Source of the DNA: Methylophilaceae bacterium
Lineage (GTDB): Bacteria; Pseudomonadota; Gammaproteobacteria; Burkholderiales; Methylophilaceae
Length of the DNA stretch: 58,810 nucleotides
NCBI GenBank assembly: GCA_029244935.1
Contig: JAQWQF010000003.1
Location: 1-58,810, forward strand
Direction: 5' to 3'
Below, piece by piece: positions 16,293-25,652 of this stretch. The notes beneath the pieces are model-generated. The model was given only the letters and a program-made list of their open reading frames with translations. It had not been told where the DNA came from and made no database searches. The stretch's first letter is position 1. Every line of letters starts with the position of its first letter. A program made the position numbers and the translations under genes.

Positions 16293-17342
16293 TTAGGTTT
16301 CGTCAGTTTCTATTTTCCCCTCATCTGTTTCTTCGGTAACTTCTTCAGCTTCAGTTAATATTGAATTATTACGAATCGCATCTTCTATTTCTTTAGATAT
16401 GTCTGGATTCTCTTTTAGGTACTCACGCACATTATCCTTACCTTGCCCAATTTTTTCGCCTTTGTAGGCGTACCAGGAACCAGATTTTTCTATTAGATCT
16501 AGATTAACACCTTGATCAATAATTTCACCCTCTAAAGAAATCCCTTCTCCATAAAGCACATCAAAAACAGCTTGTCTAAAGGGTGGTGCAACTTTATTTT
16601 TTACTACTTTAACTCTTGTTTCTGCACCAATGATTTCATCTCCTTTCTTGATAGCACCAATACGACGAATGTCTAACCTCACAGAGGCGTAGAATTTAAG
16701 AGCATTACCACCTGTTGTAGTTTCTGGATTACCAAACATTACGCCGATCTTCATTCTTATTTGATTGATAAATATAAGCATAGTGTTTGTTTTTTGAATA
16801 GTACCTGTTAGCTTTCGAAGTGCTTGTGACATTAGTCTTGCTTGCAGGCCCATATGGGAATCACCCATATCGCCTTCGATTTCAGCTCTAGGCGTTAGGG
16901 CAGCAACAGAATCGATAACAATAATATCAACTGAACCACTTCTAACAAGCATCTCTGTGATTTCTAGGGCTTGCTCTCCAGTATCTGGCTGAGATACTAA
17001 TAAATCTTCAATATTAACTCCTAATTTAGCAGCATATTGAGTATCAAGTGCATGCTCTGCATCTATAAATGCTGCTGTTCCACCTGTTTTTTGAAGCTCT
17101 GCGATGACTGACAATGTTAAGGATGTTTTACCTGACGATTCTGGCCCATATACCTCAACTACTCGACCACGAGGTAATCCACCGATTCCTAGGGCAATAT
17201 CAAGCCCTAATGATCCAGTTGATATAGACTGGATGCCCTGAACGACTTGGGTGCCATCCATTCTCATAACTGAGCCTTTTCCAAACTGCTTATCGATTTG
17301 AGCTAATGCTGAATCTAATGCTTTTTTCTTATTTTCATCCAT
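16293..17342 (-). CDS. recA: Recombinase RecA
   Basis: A 349-residue RecA with Walker A GPESSGKT (65-72), the conserved [11 protein letters not shown] segment, loop L1/L2 residues and the [20 protein letters not shown] region. Its C terminus is acidic ([12 protein letters not shown]), as in most RecA proteins. It drives homologous recombination and, where LexA is present, SOS induction. Downstream lies recX, upstream the CinA-type gene; the cinA-recA-recX order is widespread in bacteria. No clear LexA box was seen in the 44-bp upstream gap. Confidence 0.99.
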   Translation of the reverse strand: MDENKKKALDSALAQIDKQFGKGSVMRMDGTQVVQGIQSISTGSLGLDIALGIGGLPRGRVVEVYGPESSGKTSLTLSVIAELQKTGGTAAFIDAEHALDTQYAAKLGVNIEDLLVSQPDTGEQALEITEMLVRSGSVDIIVIDSVAALTPRAEIEGDMGDSHMGLQARLMSQALRKLTGTIQKTNTMLIFINQIRMKIGVMFGNPETTTGGNALKFYASVRLDIRRIGAIKKGDEIIGAETRVKVVKNKVAPPFRQAVFDVLYGEGISLEGEIIDQGVNLDLIEKSGSWYAYKGEKIGQGKDNVREYLKENPDISKEIEDAIRNNSILTEAEEVTEETDEGKIETDET

Positions 17343-17386
17343 TTCTTATGTGCCTTTTATTATGTGCTATTTAACGTCTAATTATT

Positions 17387-17887
17387 TCATATTTGAGGGT
17401 TCAAAGTAAGCTTCAATAGTGTATTTAATATAAATAGAACCGCCTTAGTTCTAATCATACTTCTATCCCCAGGAAAATTCGCATGGTAATTGAATATAAT
17501 GCCTTTTTTATTGCTTATGGCAAAAAAAACGGTGCCAACTGGTTTTAATTCTGATCCACCATCTGGTCCTGCTATCCCTGTAATGCTGATGCTTAAATTA
17601 CCCGCTCCATTTGATATTGCACCAATTGCCATCTCATCTGCGGTTTCTTGGCTTACAGCACCATAATTGTCTAATGTTAACGATTTAACGTCTAAACAAT
17701 CTATTTTCGCTTTATTACTATATGTAATAAATCCTCGCTCAAACCAAAGTGAGCTTCCTGGAATATCAGTAATTGATTGAGCTAATAATCCCCCAGTACA
17801 TGATTCAGCGGTAATTAATAAATAATCATTTGCTAAACACTGTTTACCAAGCGCTTCTGAGAGAGAATAAATTTCCTTAGAGTACAT
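17387..17887 (-). CDS. pncC: CinA C-terminal-domain protein, nicotinamide-nucleotide amidase
   Basis: A 166-residue stand-alone CinA-C domain, the enzyme that deamidates nicotinamide mononucleotide in NAD recycling. Signature segments are TAESCTGGLLA (about 27-37), PGSS, and GIAGPDGGSELKPVGTV (about 104-120). The N-terminal MoaB-like half of full CinA proteins is absent, which is normal in proteobacterial PncC/YgaD. It overlaps pgpA by 11 bp at its start and lies 44 bp upstream of recA. Confidence 0.93.
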   Translation of the reverse strand: MYSKEIYSLSEALGKQCLANDYLLITAESCTGGLLAQSITDIPGSSLWFERGFITYSNKAKIDCLDVKSLTLDNYGAVSQETADEMAIGAISNGAGNLSISITGIAGPDGGSELKPVGTVFFAISNKKGIIFNYHANFPGDRSMIRTKAVLFILNTLLKLTLNPQI

Positions 17888-18350
17888 AGGCTGTTATTTG
17901 ATAAATAATTAATGCCATTAATGCTGCAGCAATATCATCAATCATAATTCCAAAACCACCAGAAAATTTTTCTTCTACCCATGAGATGGGATATGGTTTC
18001 CAGATATCAAAGATTCTAAATAATATAAATACATAAATTAGCTGGTATAAATTTAGTGGACTAATTAAAACTAACAACAATAGAAAAGCAGCTATCTCAT
18101 CAATTACAATGCAGGATGGATCTTTTTGTTTTAATGATTTACTGGTTACAGTTGATGACCAAATACCAAGAGAGAAAATTAGTACAACAAATAAGATTTG
18201 AAAAGAAATATTTATAGGATTAATGATCAAAAAAATTGGGATGGCAACCAAAGTCCCAAGGGTGCCAGGTGCTTTTTTATGTAACCCAGAACCAAATCCT
18301 AGAGCTAGCATATGATGGATATTCTTTAGAAGAAAATTTTTATTCAGCAA
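17877..18350 (-). CDS. pgpA: Phosphatidylglycerophosphatase A
   Basis: A 157-residue membrane enzyme that dephosphorylates phosphatidylglycerol phosphate to phosphatidylglycerol. Family hallmarks are GFGSGLHKKAPGTLGTL (about 18-34) near the N terminus, DPSCIVIDEIAAF in the middle and the FDIWKPYPI loop followed by GGFGIMIDDIAA. Three or four hydrophobic helices are seen. It overlaps thiL and the CinA-C gene by 11 bp each, the thiL-pgpA-cinA block being common in Beta- and Gammaproteobacteria. Confidence 0.95.
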   Translation of the reverse strand: MLNKNFLLKNIHHMLALGFGSGLHKKAPGTLGTLVAIPIFLIINPINISFQILFVVLIFSLGIWSSTVTSKSLKQKDPSCIVIDEIAAFLLLLVLISPLNLYQLIYVFILFRIFDIWKPYPISWVEEKFSGGFGIMIDDIAAALMALIIYQITAYVL

Positions 18351-19287
18351 AGTGGTTGTATCCTTTTTCTTTATAATTTAAAAGTTCTCCATCTGACTTT
18401 ATAATATCTATATTTTTTCTTTTAGTCATTGAACCTATATGACTTATTTTAATTTTATTAACAACTGAAAATTCAATTATTTTTTTGTAGCTACTTTTTG
18501 GGGCAGTAAGTAATAGCTGGTAATCATCTCCTCCGCTTAATACTAAGGGATACGACTTATTTTCCCTTATCCATAGAGGCATGGGGAGACTCTCTAAATA
18601 AATATTTGCACCTAGTGCTGACTTATTTAGAATATGATTTAAATCAGGAACTAGTCCATCCGATAGATCAATTGCACTATTGCATAGTGTTGCTAGTTTA
18701 TTCATATCAACCTTAATTGGCTGAGGCTTTTCTAACGCTTTTATTGCATTTCTTATGAGAGTCTTAGGAGCATTAAAATTATTTTTTTTAAACTTTAAAC
18801 CTAAAGCAGGAAGTCCTAACTTGCCTGTTACCCAAATATCATCATTTGGTTTTGCATTACTTCTAAGTAGTACATTCTTTTTTAATACTTCTCCAATAAT
18901 GCAAATACTAATAGATAAACTGCCCTTTGAAGTATCCCCACCTATTAATTCAACTCCATAATTTTTAGCGCACTTAAAAAAGCCTTTAGAAAATTTTTTA
19001 ATCCATGACTGATTAGCTGATGGAATAGATATAGACAAGAGTGCGTATTTTGGATTGCCTCCCATAGCTAAAATATCAGAAACGTTAACTGCTAAGGATT
19101 TCCATCCTAAATTTTCTGAATCTGTATCTGATAGAAAGTGGGTATTAATATTAAGTGTATCTTGAGATATTACCCAGAATTCTTTTTTATTTTTCTCAAA
19201 TAATGCAGCATCATCCCCAATACCTAAAAAAATTGAAGAGGGTATTTTTTTAAAATTTTTTTCGATAATTTGAAATTCTTTTAACAT
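18340..19287 (-). CDS. thiL: Thiamine-monophosphate kinase
   Basis: A 315-residue ATP-dependent kinase producing thiamine diphosphate. The N-terminal FLGIGDDAALFE (about 20-31) carries Mg/ATP-binding acidic residues, followed by SDILAMGGNPKYAL and GGDTSKG segments typical of the PurM/ThiL fold. The C-terminal half holds IDLSDGL and LSGGDDYQLL. It is the second gene of the mog-thiL-pgpA-cinA cluster, 7 bp after mog and overlapping pgpA by 11 bp. Confidence 0.96.
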   Translation of the reverse strand: MLKEFQIIEKNFKKIPSSIFLGIGDDAALFEKNKKEFWVISQDTLNINTHFLSDTDSENLGWKSLAVNVSDILAMGGNPKYALLSISIPSANQSWIKKFSKGFFKCAKNYGVELIGGDTSKGSLSISICIIGEVLKKNVLLRSNAKPNDDIWVTGKLGLPALGLKFKKNNFNAPKTLIRNAIKALEKPQPIKVDMNKLATLCNSAIDLSDGLVPDLNHILNKSALGANIYLESLPMPLWIRENKSYPLVLSGGDDYQLLLTAPKSSYKKIIEFSVVNKIKISHIGSMTKRKNIDIIKSDGELLNYKEKGYNHFAE

Positions 19288-19294
19288 AACTAAC

Positions 19295-19870
19295 TTATTT
19301 CTTTTTTGGTCTGAATGATTTCACTATAGACTCATTTGTTTCTATAAATGGAGCTCCTATTAAATCTAAACAATACGGGATTGCTGAAAAAATTCCTGGA
19401 ACAATTATATTGTTATGTTCATCCTTTAGACCTTCTAGCGTTTGCTGAATTGACTTTGGTTGTCCTGGGAGATTTACGATCAATGTTTTTTTCCTAATTA
19501 CTGCAGTTTGTCTTGAAAGTATTGCAGTAGGAACAAAATTTAAGCTGATTTGACGCATTTGCTCTCCAAAACCAGGCATTACTTTATCACTGATGCTTAA
19601 TGTTGCTTCGGGTGTAATATCTCTAGGAGATGGACCAGTGCCACCTGTTGTAAAAATAAGATCACATTTTTTTACATCCGAAAAAAGAACCAATGCCTTT
19701 TTTACAAGTTCAATCTCATCATTAATTAGAATACTTTCTATAGTAAATCTATCAATTAGCGCTTTCTCTAACCAATCAGTCAGTGAGGGAATTCCTTGAT
19801 CTTTATAGATCCCTGCTGAAGCCCGATCACTTATTGAAATTAAACCAATTTTAATGAATCTTTTATCCAA
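19295..19870 (-). CDS. mog: Molybdopterin adenylyltransferase (Mog/MoaB family)
   Basis: A 191-residue protein of the MoCF family. The signature TTGGTGPSPRDITPEAT (about 94-110) binds molybdopterin, and SISDRASAG near the N terminus (13-21) is characteristic of Mog rather than MoaB. It adenylates molybdopterin before molybdenum insertion. The remaining Mo-cofactor genes are not in the window. It starts the mog-thiL-pgpA-cinA cluster and is divergent from the exported PDZ-domain gene at 19928. Confidence 0.9.
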   Translation of the reverse strand: MDKRFIKIGLISISDRASAGIYKDQGIPSLTDWLEKALIDRFTIESILINDEIELVKKALVLFSDVKKCDLIFTTGGTGPSPRDITPEATLSISDKVMPGFGEQMRQISLNFVPTAILSRQTAVIRKKTLIVNLPGQPKSIQQTLEGLKDEHNNIIVPGIFSAIPYCLDLIGAPFIETNESIVKSFRPKKK

Positions 19871-19927
19871 TTTTAAGTCTCTTGTATAATTATATAAATA
19901 ATCTTATCACCTTCATCAAGGATCATT

Positions 19928-20668
19928 ATGCTTAAATCAATTGCCTCATACTTTTTTCTTGCCCTTTTTTTTATTTCGTCATCTGCAACAGCAGAAAATA
20001 TTTTTGAAAAAAATTATCAATCTCAGAGTCCAAAAGGCTTTAAATCTTTCTCCGAAAATCCTCAACCTAAAGTTATGAGGGGGTGGGAAAAGGAATCAGA
20101 CAACATAAAAATGTTAGAGAATGGATTTGATTTGATGGGAACTTCGGGTTTTGTAGGGAAGAATGTACCTCCAAGTTTAGCACTTGAACATGCTGAAAGG
20201 ATTAAAGCAGATATGGTTTTAATATACGATAGGCAAATTAATGAAAATACGCGTGCTTCAAAAATTCAAAAAGCCAGAGCAAAGGCAAGAGAAGCTAACC
20301 GTATTAAAAAACAAGGAGAGATAACTGAAATCATTATTACTGAAGAAGATCTGGCTGATTCAAATGCTAAATATGATTTTTATCTAACATACTGGGTCAA
20401 ATTACCTAAGCCTACATTTGGTACACATTTTATTAAATTGATCACCGATAATGATGATGATAAAGGCGTTCAAGTGATTGCAGTTATTAAGGAATCTGCC
20501 GCCGCTGTTGCTGGAATCAAGAGAGGCGATAACATCACTTCTATCAATGGGGCCGAAGTGAATTCTCCGGATGACCTAATTAAAATTATCCAAAAAAATA
20601 AAGGAAAATCAATTAATGTTGCCTTTGAAAGAGGCGGAGAATCAATTAAAGTTTCTGTCTCATTGTAA
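19928..20668 (+). CDS. Exported PDZ-domain protein of unknown function
   Basis: A 246-residue protein with a clear Sec signal peptide (hydrophobic 4-18, cleavage near SATA-EN). The middle region (about 45-160) has an Arg/Lys/Ala-rich helical stretch (SKIQKARAKAREANR). The last 80 residues form a PDZ domain with the pattern GVQVIAVIKESAAAVAGIKRG and a SINGAEV strand. No protease domain is present, so it is not a DegP-type protease; it may act as a periplasmic adaptor or scaffold (inference). It is transcribed alone and its end overlaps the convergent darP gene by 9 bp. Confidence 0.8.
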   Translation: MLKSIASYFFLALFFISSSATAENIFEKNYQSQSPKGFKSFSENPQPKVMRGWEKESDNIKMLENGFDLMGTSGFVGKNVPPSLALEHAERIKADMVLIYDRQINENTRASKIQKARAKAREANRIKKQGEITEIIITEEDLADSNAKYDFYLTYWVKLPKPTFGTHFIKLITDNDDDKGVQVIAVIKESAAAVAGIKRGDNITSINGAEVNSPDDLIKIIQKNKGKSINVAFERGGESIKVSVSL

Positions 20669-21157
20669 TTTATTAACAATGGCTTTGATAACTTGAAAAA
20701 GTTGTCTGTACGATTTTGGCGGTTTGTTTAAGGCTTTTTCTTTGATACTGTTTTGGATGAGCTGCCTAACAGTTTGATTTTCAGAAGACGAGTACATAGA
20801 TATAAACTCAGTGATTGCTTCTTTATCGCTTATTAGTTTATCGCGCCATTTTTCAATGTAATGATCTAACTGTATTCCTTTTTGGGAGTTAGTTCTTAAT
20901 TGTTCCATAACAATATATGCTTCTGTTAAGTCTATTGCTCTCAAGAGTTTACCTAAGTATTGGACCTGCCTTTTTTTTGCAGAATTTGATTTTATGGCCT
21001 TAAGATCATTTATAGCTTGTTGAATATTTTGAGGAAAGTTAAATCTTTTTATTTCATCAGCACCCATCTCTGAGATATATCGACCAAGTGCTTGAATCTT
21101 CTTAGAGTCTTTTTTTAATTCAGTTTTACTAATTATATTGGGCTCTAGCGAATCCAT
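20660..21157 (-). CDS. darP: DarP/YjgA family ribosome-associated protein (DUF615)
   Basis: A 165-residue, strongly charged helical protein of the YjgA family, now called DarP, which assists late 50S subunit assembly. Recognisable stretches are SKTELKKDSKKIQALG near the N terminus, KRQVQYLGKLLR in the middle and PPKSYRQLFQ near the C terminus. It is divergent from pmbA, its usual genomic partner, 65 bp away, and convergent with the PDZ gene. Confidence 0.93.
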   Translation of the reverse strand: MDSLEPNIISKTELKKDSKKIQALGRYISEMGADEIKRFNFPQNIQQAINDLKAIKSNSAKKRQVQYLGKLLRAIDLTEAYIVMEQLRTNSQKGIQLDHYIEKWRDKLISDKEAITEFISMYSSSENQTVRQLIQNSIKEKALNKPPKSYRQLFQVIKAIVNKLQ

Positions 21158-21222
21158 CTTTATGGTTAAATACCTTTTTCCATCTAAGTTTCTGTATCAT
21201 ATCATTTTTAGTTAGTTTTTTT

Positions 21223-22566
21223 ATGCAAACTCAGATCTTAAAATTTACACATGCGAAGCTCTCGGACCTTGTAGATAAGGCTCTAAAAGCTGCTAAAAGT
21301 AATGGTGCTACTAGTGCAGAAGCTGAAATTAGCATCTCAACGGGTAAGAACGTTTCTGTGCGACTTGGTAATCTCGAGACGCTAGAACATAACAATGATA
21401 AAAGCTTAACATTGACTGTGTATGTTGGTCAGCGCCGAGGTGTTGCATCAACATCTGATTTTAGTAGTAATGCCATAGACGACTGTGTAAAAGCTGCATG
21501 CCAAATTGCAAAATATACATCAGAAGATTATGCTTTTGGGCTTCCAGAACAATCACAATTTGCAACTAATGTTAAAGATTTAGATTTATTTCATAAGTGG
21601 GAAGAAGATGAATCAATAATGATTGAGCAAGCATTATGCTGTGAAGATTCTGCCCTTTCTTATGACGAAAAAATAGAGAATTCTGAAGGAGCACAGATGA
21701 GCTGCAGTGAATCTATGTTTGTTTATGCAAATTCATCTGGTTTTACAGGTGGCTTTCCTTCATCAAGGTTTTCTTTGGGGTGCTCTGTTGTTGCAAAAGA
21801 TAACAAGGGAATGCAAAGAGATAGTGTTTATAGCTCAGTTAGATGTTTAGGTGACCTTAAGGACTCAACGTTAATTGGTCATGAGGTTGCTCGGCGTGTT
21901 CTAAAAAGACTTAACCCTAAGCCTATTAAAACAGGTAAATATGCAGTTATTTTTGAAGCTCCAATTGCAACTTCATTTATTTCTAGTTTAGTATCAGCGA
22001 TATCTGGAGGAAATTTGTATCGTGAAACATCATTTCTATTAGGGTCTATTGGTTCAAAAATAGCCTCTGACGCACTTACAATTCTAGAGAATCCATTTTT
22101 ACCTAGAGGTAACGCAAGTACTTATTTTGATGATGAAGGAGTAAAAGTTGAACCTAGGATTCTAGTTGAGAAGGGCGTACTAAATGGTTATTTTTTATCA
22201 ACTTATTCTGCTAGAAGGTTAAATATGCATAGCACTGGAAATGCTGGAGGTGCACATAACCTAATGGTTCAGTCTTCTGGTAGTGGTTTAGAGCAACTTA
22301 TTAAAAATATGGGAACAGGATTGATTGTCACAGAGCTTCTTGGTCATGGAGTTAATATGGTAACGGGAGACTATTCTCGTGGGGCAGCAGGCCTTTGGGT
22401 AGAAGCAGGTGAAATAAAACATGCAGTTGAAGAAATAACAATTGCAGGAAATCTAAAGGCGATGCTTAGAGATGTTGTAGCTATTGGAGATGATACATAT
22501 AAAAATAGCTCTAGATATACAGGATCTATTTTAGTGTCTGAGATGATGATTGCATCAAATAACTAA
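21223..22566 (+). CDS. pmbA: Metalloprotease-related protein PmbA (TldE)
   Basis: A 447-residue TldD/TldE family protein. PmbA is the subunit lacking the HExxxH zinc site of TldD and together with it processes peptides such as microcins and degrades unfolded peptides. Visible family features are GRNLETLE-like N-terminal strands, the GGNLYRETSFLLG region and the C-terminal GHGVNMVTGDYSRGAAGLWVE stretch. No HExxxH is seen, as expected. It sits in the classical darP/pmbA divergent pair. Confidence 0.95.
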   Translation: MQTQILKFTHAKLSDLVDKALKAAKSNGATSAEAEISISTGKNVSVRLGNLETLEHNNDKSLTLTVYVGQRRGVASTSDFSSNAIDDCVKAACQIAKYTSEDYAFGLPEQSQFATNVKDLDLFHKWEEDESIMIEQALCCEDSALSYDEKIENSEGAQMSCSESMFVYANSSGFTGGFPSSRFSLGCSVVAKDNKGMQRDSVYSSVRCLGDLKDSTLIGHEVARRVLKRLNPKPIKTGKYAVIFEAPIATSFISSLVSAISGGNLYRETSFLLGSIGSKIASDALTILENPFLPRGNASTYFDDEGVKVEPRILVEKGVLNGYFLSTYSARRLNMHSTGNAGGAHNLMVQSSGSGLEQLIKNMGTGLIVTELLGHGVNMVTGDYSRGAAGLWVEAGEIKHAVEEITIAGNLKAMLRDVVAIGDDTYKNSSRYTGSILVSEMMIASNN

Positions 22567-22573
22567 CTAAAAA

Positions 22574-23338
22574 TTACTTTGCTAATACAACCTTATCATT
22601 AGAGCCTTCATCTATGTATGGCTCAAAGCTCGATTCAGCTGTATCTTCGTAATTAATTTCGCTAGTAGATTTATCGTTGACTAGTGCTTCTCTATATTGC
22701 ATATATGCATCTCTTTGAAAAGCATAAGGATCTAATGAGGCACTACCTAAAATATCTGACGCATTAAGAAGTTCAGCGCGTTTATCAACAATCTGAACTA
22801 TCCTTAATTGGTTCCGAGTTCGGGGAGGGTCAACATAACTAATTGGATCAAATAAAATTGTATCTGTTGCTAGACCTGCCCCATCTCTAAGAGACGATGG
22901 CCCAAGAAAAGGAAGAACTAAATATGCTCCATGACCAATACCATAATGACCCAGAGTTTGCCCAAAATCTTCTTTTCTTCGTTCGCCACCATTCATGGTA
23001 TGAACATCAATAAAGCCGACAATACCTATCGTAGAATTCAATAATACTCGACCTGAATCATGAACTGCATGATTTATTTTTAGTTGGAGTAAATCATTAA
23101 TTACAGTAATAACATCACGAATATTGTTGTAGAAGTTATTAACACCTTTTACCGCGAAATTAGGCATGACAGCTTTGTAACCTTTTGCAACTGGCTTCAT
23201 AATTGCCCCATCAACTGAATCATTGAAGCTATAGATAGCACGATTCATACTCTCAAGAGGGTCATTATCTTCTAATGCAGAACCTATGGCTGGAGTCATA
23301 AAAGCTAATACTAAAATGTATTTGATAAATTTATTCAT
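22574..23338 (-). CDS. mlaA: MlaA family outer-membrane phospholipid transport protein, lacking a lipobox
   Basis: A 254-residue MlaA (VacJ) homologue. The core block DPLESMNRAIYSFND (about 27-41), KPVAKGY, NFYNNIRD and the FGQTLGHYGIGHGAYLVLPFLGPS segment are diagnostic. MlaA removes misplaced phospholipids from the outer leaflet and passes them to the Mla pathway. Oddly, the N terminus (MNKFIKYILVLAFMTPAIGSALED) has a normal signal peptide with no cysteine, so it cannot be lipid-anchored as in most gammaproteobacterial homologues. It converges on pmbA with 7 bp between stops; no other mla genes are adjacent. Confidence 0.93.
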   Translation of the reverse strand: MNKFIKYILVLAFMTPAIGSALEDNDPLESMNRAIYSFNDSVDGAIMKPVAKGYKAVMPNFAVKGVNNFYNNIRDVITVINDLLQLKINHAVHDSGRVLLNSTIGIVGFIDVHTMNGGERRKEDFGQTLGHYGIGHGAYLVLPFLGPSSLRDGAGLATDTILFDPISYVDPPRTRNQLRIVQIVDKRAELLNASDILGSASLDPYAFQRDAYMQYREALVNDKSTSEINYEDTAESSFEPYIDEGSNDKVVLAK

Positions 23339-23432
23339 ATATGTAAATCATTATCCCAGAGTGTTGTATTTAAGTCTATAAGTAATAAAAACTTGGCCTT
23401 CTTATGGTATTTTTTGTTGTTTTTATGCAACA

Positions 23433-24848
23433 TTATTTCTTTGATGAATAAATATCTAAAGCCTTTATTCTTTGCTCAGAATGATTAACTATTGGCATTG
23501 GATAATCTACCCCTAGATTAATTTTTCGACCTATTAAAGCACCTTTTTTTACCTCCCAAGGCTCGTGAATTTCACTTGCAGATAAAGTACTGATTTCTGG
23601 TACATACTTCTTAATAAATTTACCCTCTGAGTCAAATTTTTTGGATTGTAGAGTTGGGTTAAAAATTCGAAACCATGGCTGGGCATCACAACCAGTTGAC
23701 GCAGCCCATTGCCAACCACCATTATTAGCTGAAAAGTCGAAATCAATTAATTTCTCTGCAAAATAAGCTTCTCCCCACCTCCAGTCTATTAATAAGTCTT
23801 TCACCAGAAATGAAGCTGCTATCATTCTTAATCTATTATGCATAAAACCAGTTGTATTTAATTGTCGCATTGCAGCATCAATTATTGGGTAGCCAGTCAT
23901 TCCCTCTTTCCAGGCCATGAAATATTCAGGGTTATTTTCAAATTTAAGATCGTTATATTTTAATTTGAAAGCTTTACCTTCATTTATGTGCGGGAAATTA
24001 AATAAAATTTGAAAATAAAAGTCTCGCCATATTAATTCACTTAGCCAAACAGAGGCGCCTTCCGATGAGGCCTCTAATGCGACTTTTGCTAGTTCCCTTA
24101 TTGAGACTGTTCCAAACCGATTATGGACTGATAAGTAAGAAATGCCTTTTATGCTTGGGAAATTTCTTTTAATTCCGTAATCATGAATTCTTTTTTTAAA
24201 GTCATCAATTAATAATTTCCCTCCATCTTCTCCTATTGGGATTGGTAAACTTTTTAAATTTGATTCTTTAAATCCAATATCTTCAAGTTTCAGCATAGAC
24301 ATTGGATTAAGTTTTGCATAATTTTTGCTTAATGCTTCACAGTCAAATTGATTAATTCCTTCAAAAAATATTTTCTTAAGGTGACTATTTTTGTATGGTG
24401 TAAAAACACTATAAGGAGTTCCGGACTGAGTTAAAATTTCATTTTCTTCGAAAAGAACCTGATCTTTATATTGAAAGCATTCTATTTTTAATTTGTTAAT
24501 TATTTCAGTATCTCTTTTTCTTGCGTATGCTTCGTAATCTTTATTTATGTATAGGGAATCACATTCATAATCCTTTATAAGTTCTGGAATTATTTCCTTA
24601 GGATCTCCATATTTAACAATTAGATCTGAATCAAATTTATTAAGTTGTTTTTTTATTTGAAGGAGTGACTCCCAAATAAACTCGACTCTTTGATCTTTTT
24701 TATTTTCAAGGGCTTGTAAAATATTTGAATCAAAAATAAATGTGCAATGAACAGAAGTGGACTCATTGAGCGCATGGAACAGGGCGGCATTATCATATAA
24801 TCTGAGATCCCTTCTTAGCCATAACAAGCTTTTATTAAATTTATTCAC
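23433..24848 (-). CDS. phrB: Deoxyribodipyrimidine photolyase (CPD class I)
   Basis: A 471-residue cryptochrome/photolyase protein that repairs UV pyrimidine dimers with blue light using FAD. The N-terminal antenna domain starts LLWLRRDLRLYDNAALFHAL (9-28). The FAD domain has WLSELIWRDFYFQIL, GYPIIDAAMRQLNTTGFMHN and the C-terminal NNGGWQWAASTGCDAQPWFRIFNP region (written here in parts), with FDSEGKFI(K)KYVPE. These fit class I CPD photolyases. It overlaps rlmH by 8 bp. A photolyase fits a sunlit surface-water lifestyle, as does the rhodopsin locus. Confidence 0.93.
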   Translation of the reverse strand: MNKFNKSLLWLRRDLRLYDNAALFHALNESTSVHCTFIFDSNILQALENKKDQRVEFIWESLLQIKKQLNKFDSDLIVKYGDPKEIIPELIKDYECDSLYINKDYEAYARKRDTEIINKLKIECFQYKDQVLFEENEILTQSGTPYSVFTPYKNSHLKKIFFEGINQFDCEALSKNYAKLNPMSMLKLEDIGFKESNLKSLPIPIGEDGGKLLIDDFKKRIHDYGIKRNFPSIKGISYLSVHNRFGTVSIRELAKVALEASSEGASVWLSELIWRDFYFQILFNFPHINEGKAFKLKYNDLKFENNPEYFMAWKEGMTGYPIIDAAMRQLNTTGFMHNRLRMIAASFLVKDLLIDWRWGEAYFAEKLIDFDFSANNGGWQWAASTGCDAQPWFRIFNPTLQSKKFDSEGKFIKKYVPEISTLSASEIHEPWEVKKGALIGRKINLGVDYPMPIVNHSEQRIKALDIYSSKK

Positions 24849-25302
24849 GATGATAAGGATGATTGTTTAATATTGAAAAAGATCGATAGAGTTGTTCAGC
24901 AAGAAATATCTTTACTAGGTGATGAGGGAGCGTCATTCGAGATAAACTTAAAGTAGATGAAGACTTATTAACTACTGATGAGTCAAGACCATCTGCACCA
25001 CCAATAACAAATGTAATTGATGAAAAGTTTTCTATCCAGTTTGACATTTTTTCTGAAAATTCTTTGGAAGAGTATAATCTTCCACTCTCTTCTAAAGCAA
25101 TTAAATAAGTATCCTTAGTATGATTAAGTAATTTCTTACCTTCTTCTTTCTTTTTTTGATAAATAGAATCAAATTTCGTTTCAGACTTTATTTCGATCCA
25201 TTCTAATGAACATTGGCGCTCTATTCTTGTTGTGTAGGCAACTAATGACTCTGATACCCACTGAGGGGGTTTATTTCCAACTGATAATATTCTAATTTTC
25301 AC
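24841..25302 (-). CDS. rlmH: 23S rRNA (pseudouridine1915-N3)-methyltransferase RlmH
   Basis: A 153-residue SPOUT methyltransferase. The knot region has FVIGGADGLD (about 98-107), and the C-terminal LSRMTLPHHL and EQLYRS..NNHPYHRE motif is invariant in RlmH. It methylates pseudouridine 1915 in helix 69 of 23S rRNA. It follows rsfS by 15 bp; the rsfS-rlmH pairing is conserved in most bacteria. Confidence 0.97.
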   Translation of the reverse strand: MKIRILSVGNKPPQWVSESLVAYTTRIERQCSLEWIEIKSETKFDSIYQKKKEEGKKLLNHTKDTYLIALEESGRLYSSKEFSEKMSNWIENFSSITFVIGGADGLDSSVVNKSSSTLSLSRMTLPHHLVKIFLAEQLYRSFSILNNHPYHRE

Positions 25303-25317
25303 GAGGATTAAAAGCGC

Positions 25318-25644
25318 TCAGCTTCCAGACCATAATTCTTCTAAATTATAATATGCTCGGGTTGGTGGTGTCATGATATGGACAATAATATCCCCTATAT
25401 CTACTAATACCCAGCTACCTTCTTCTTCTCCCTCAATACCAATCACCTCAATATCAATTTCTTTCATTTTTTCTGCTACGTTTCTTGCAAGAGCTTTGGT
25501 TTGTCTGGAGGAGCTTGCACTTGCAATAATCATGAAGTCTGCGACCGAGGTAAGCTTCCTTACGTCAATGGATATTACATCAAAGGCTTTAATATCCTCT
25601 AATGCTAACGTAATTTTCTTTTCTATATTTTTAACTGAGACCAA
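25318..25644 (-). CDS. rsfS: Ribosomal silencing factor RsfS
   Basis: A 108-residue RsfS (Iojap) protein that binds L14 and blocks subunit joining when nutrients are scarce. The conserved segments are SVADFMIIASASSSRQ (about 32-47), EGEEEGSWVLVD and DIIVHIMTPPTRAYYNLEELW. The only plausible start is TTG at 25642-25644, 9 bp after the panD stop, with no clear ribosome site, so translation may be coupled to panD. It lies directly upstream of rlmH. Confidence 0.94.
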   Translation of the reverse strand: MVSVKNIEKKITLALEDIKAFDVISIDVRKLTSVADFMIIASASSSRQTKALARNVAEKMKEIDIEVIGIEGEEEGSWVLVDIGDIIVHIMTPPTRAYYNLEELWSGS

Positions 25645-25652
25645 GTTTAGAT

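Noticed and set aside
17387-17887. Truncated cinA
   Set aside because: A stand-alone CinA C-terminal domain of this length is the normal PncC form, not a broken gene.
23549-23746. 65-codon minus-strand frame inside the photolyase
   Set aside because: Different phase within an intact photolyase gene; a shadow frame, not evidence of frameshift.
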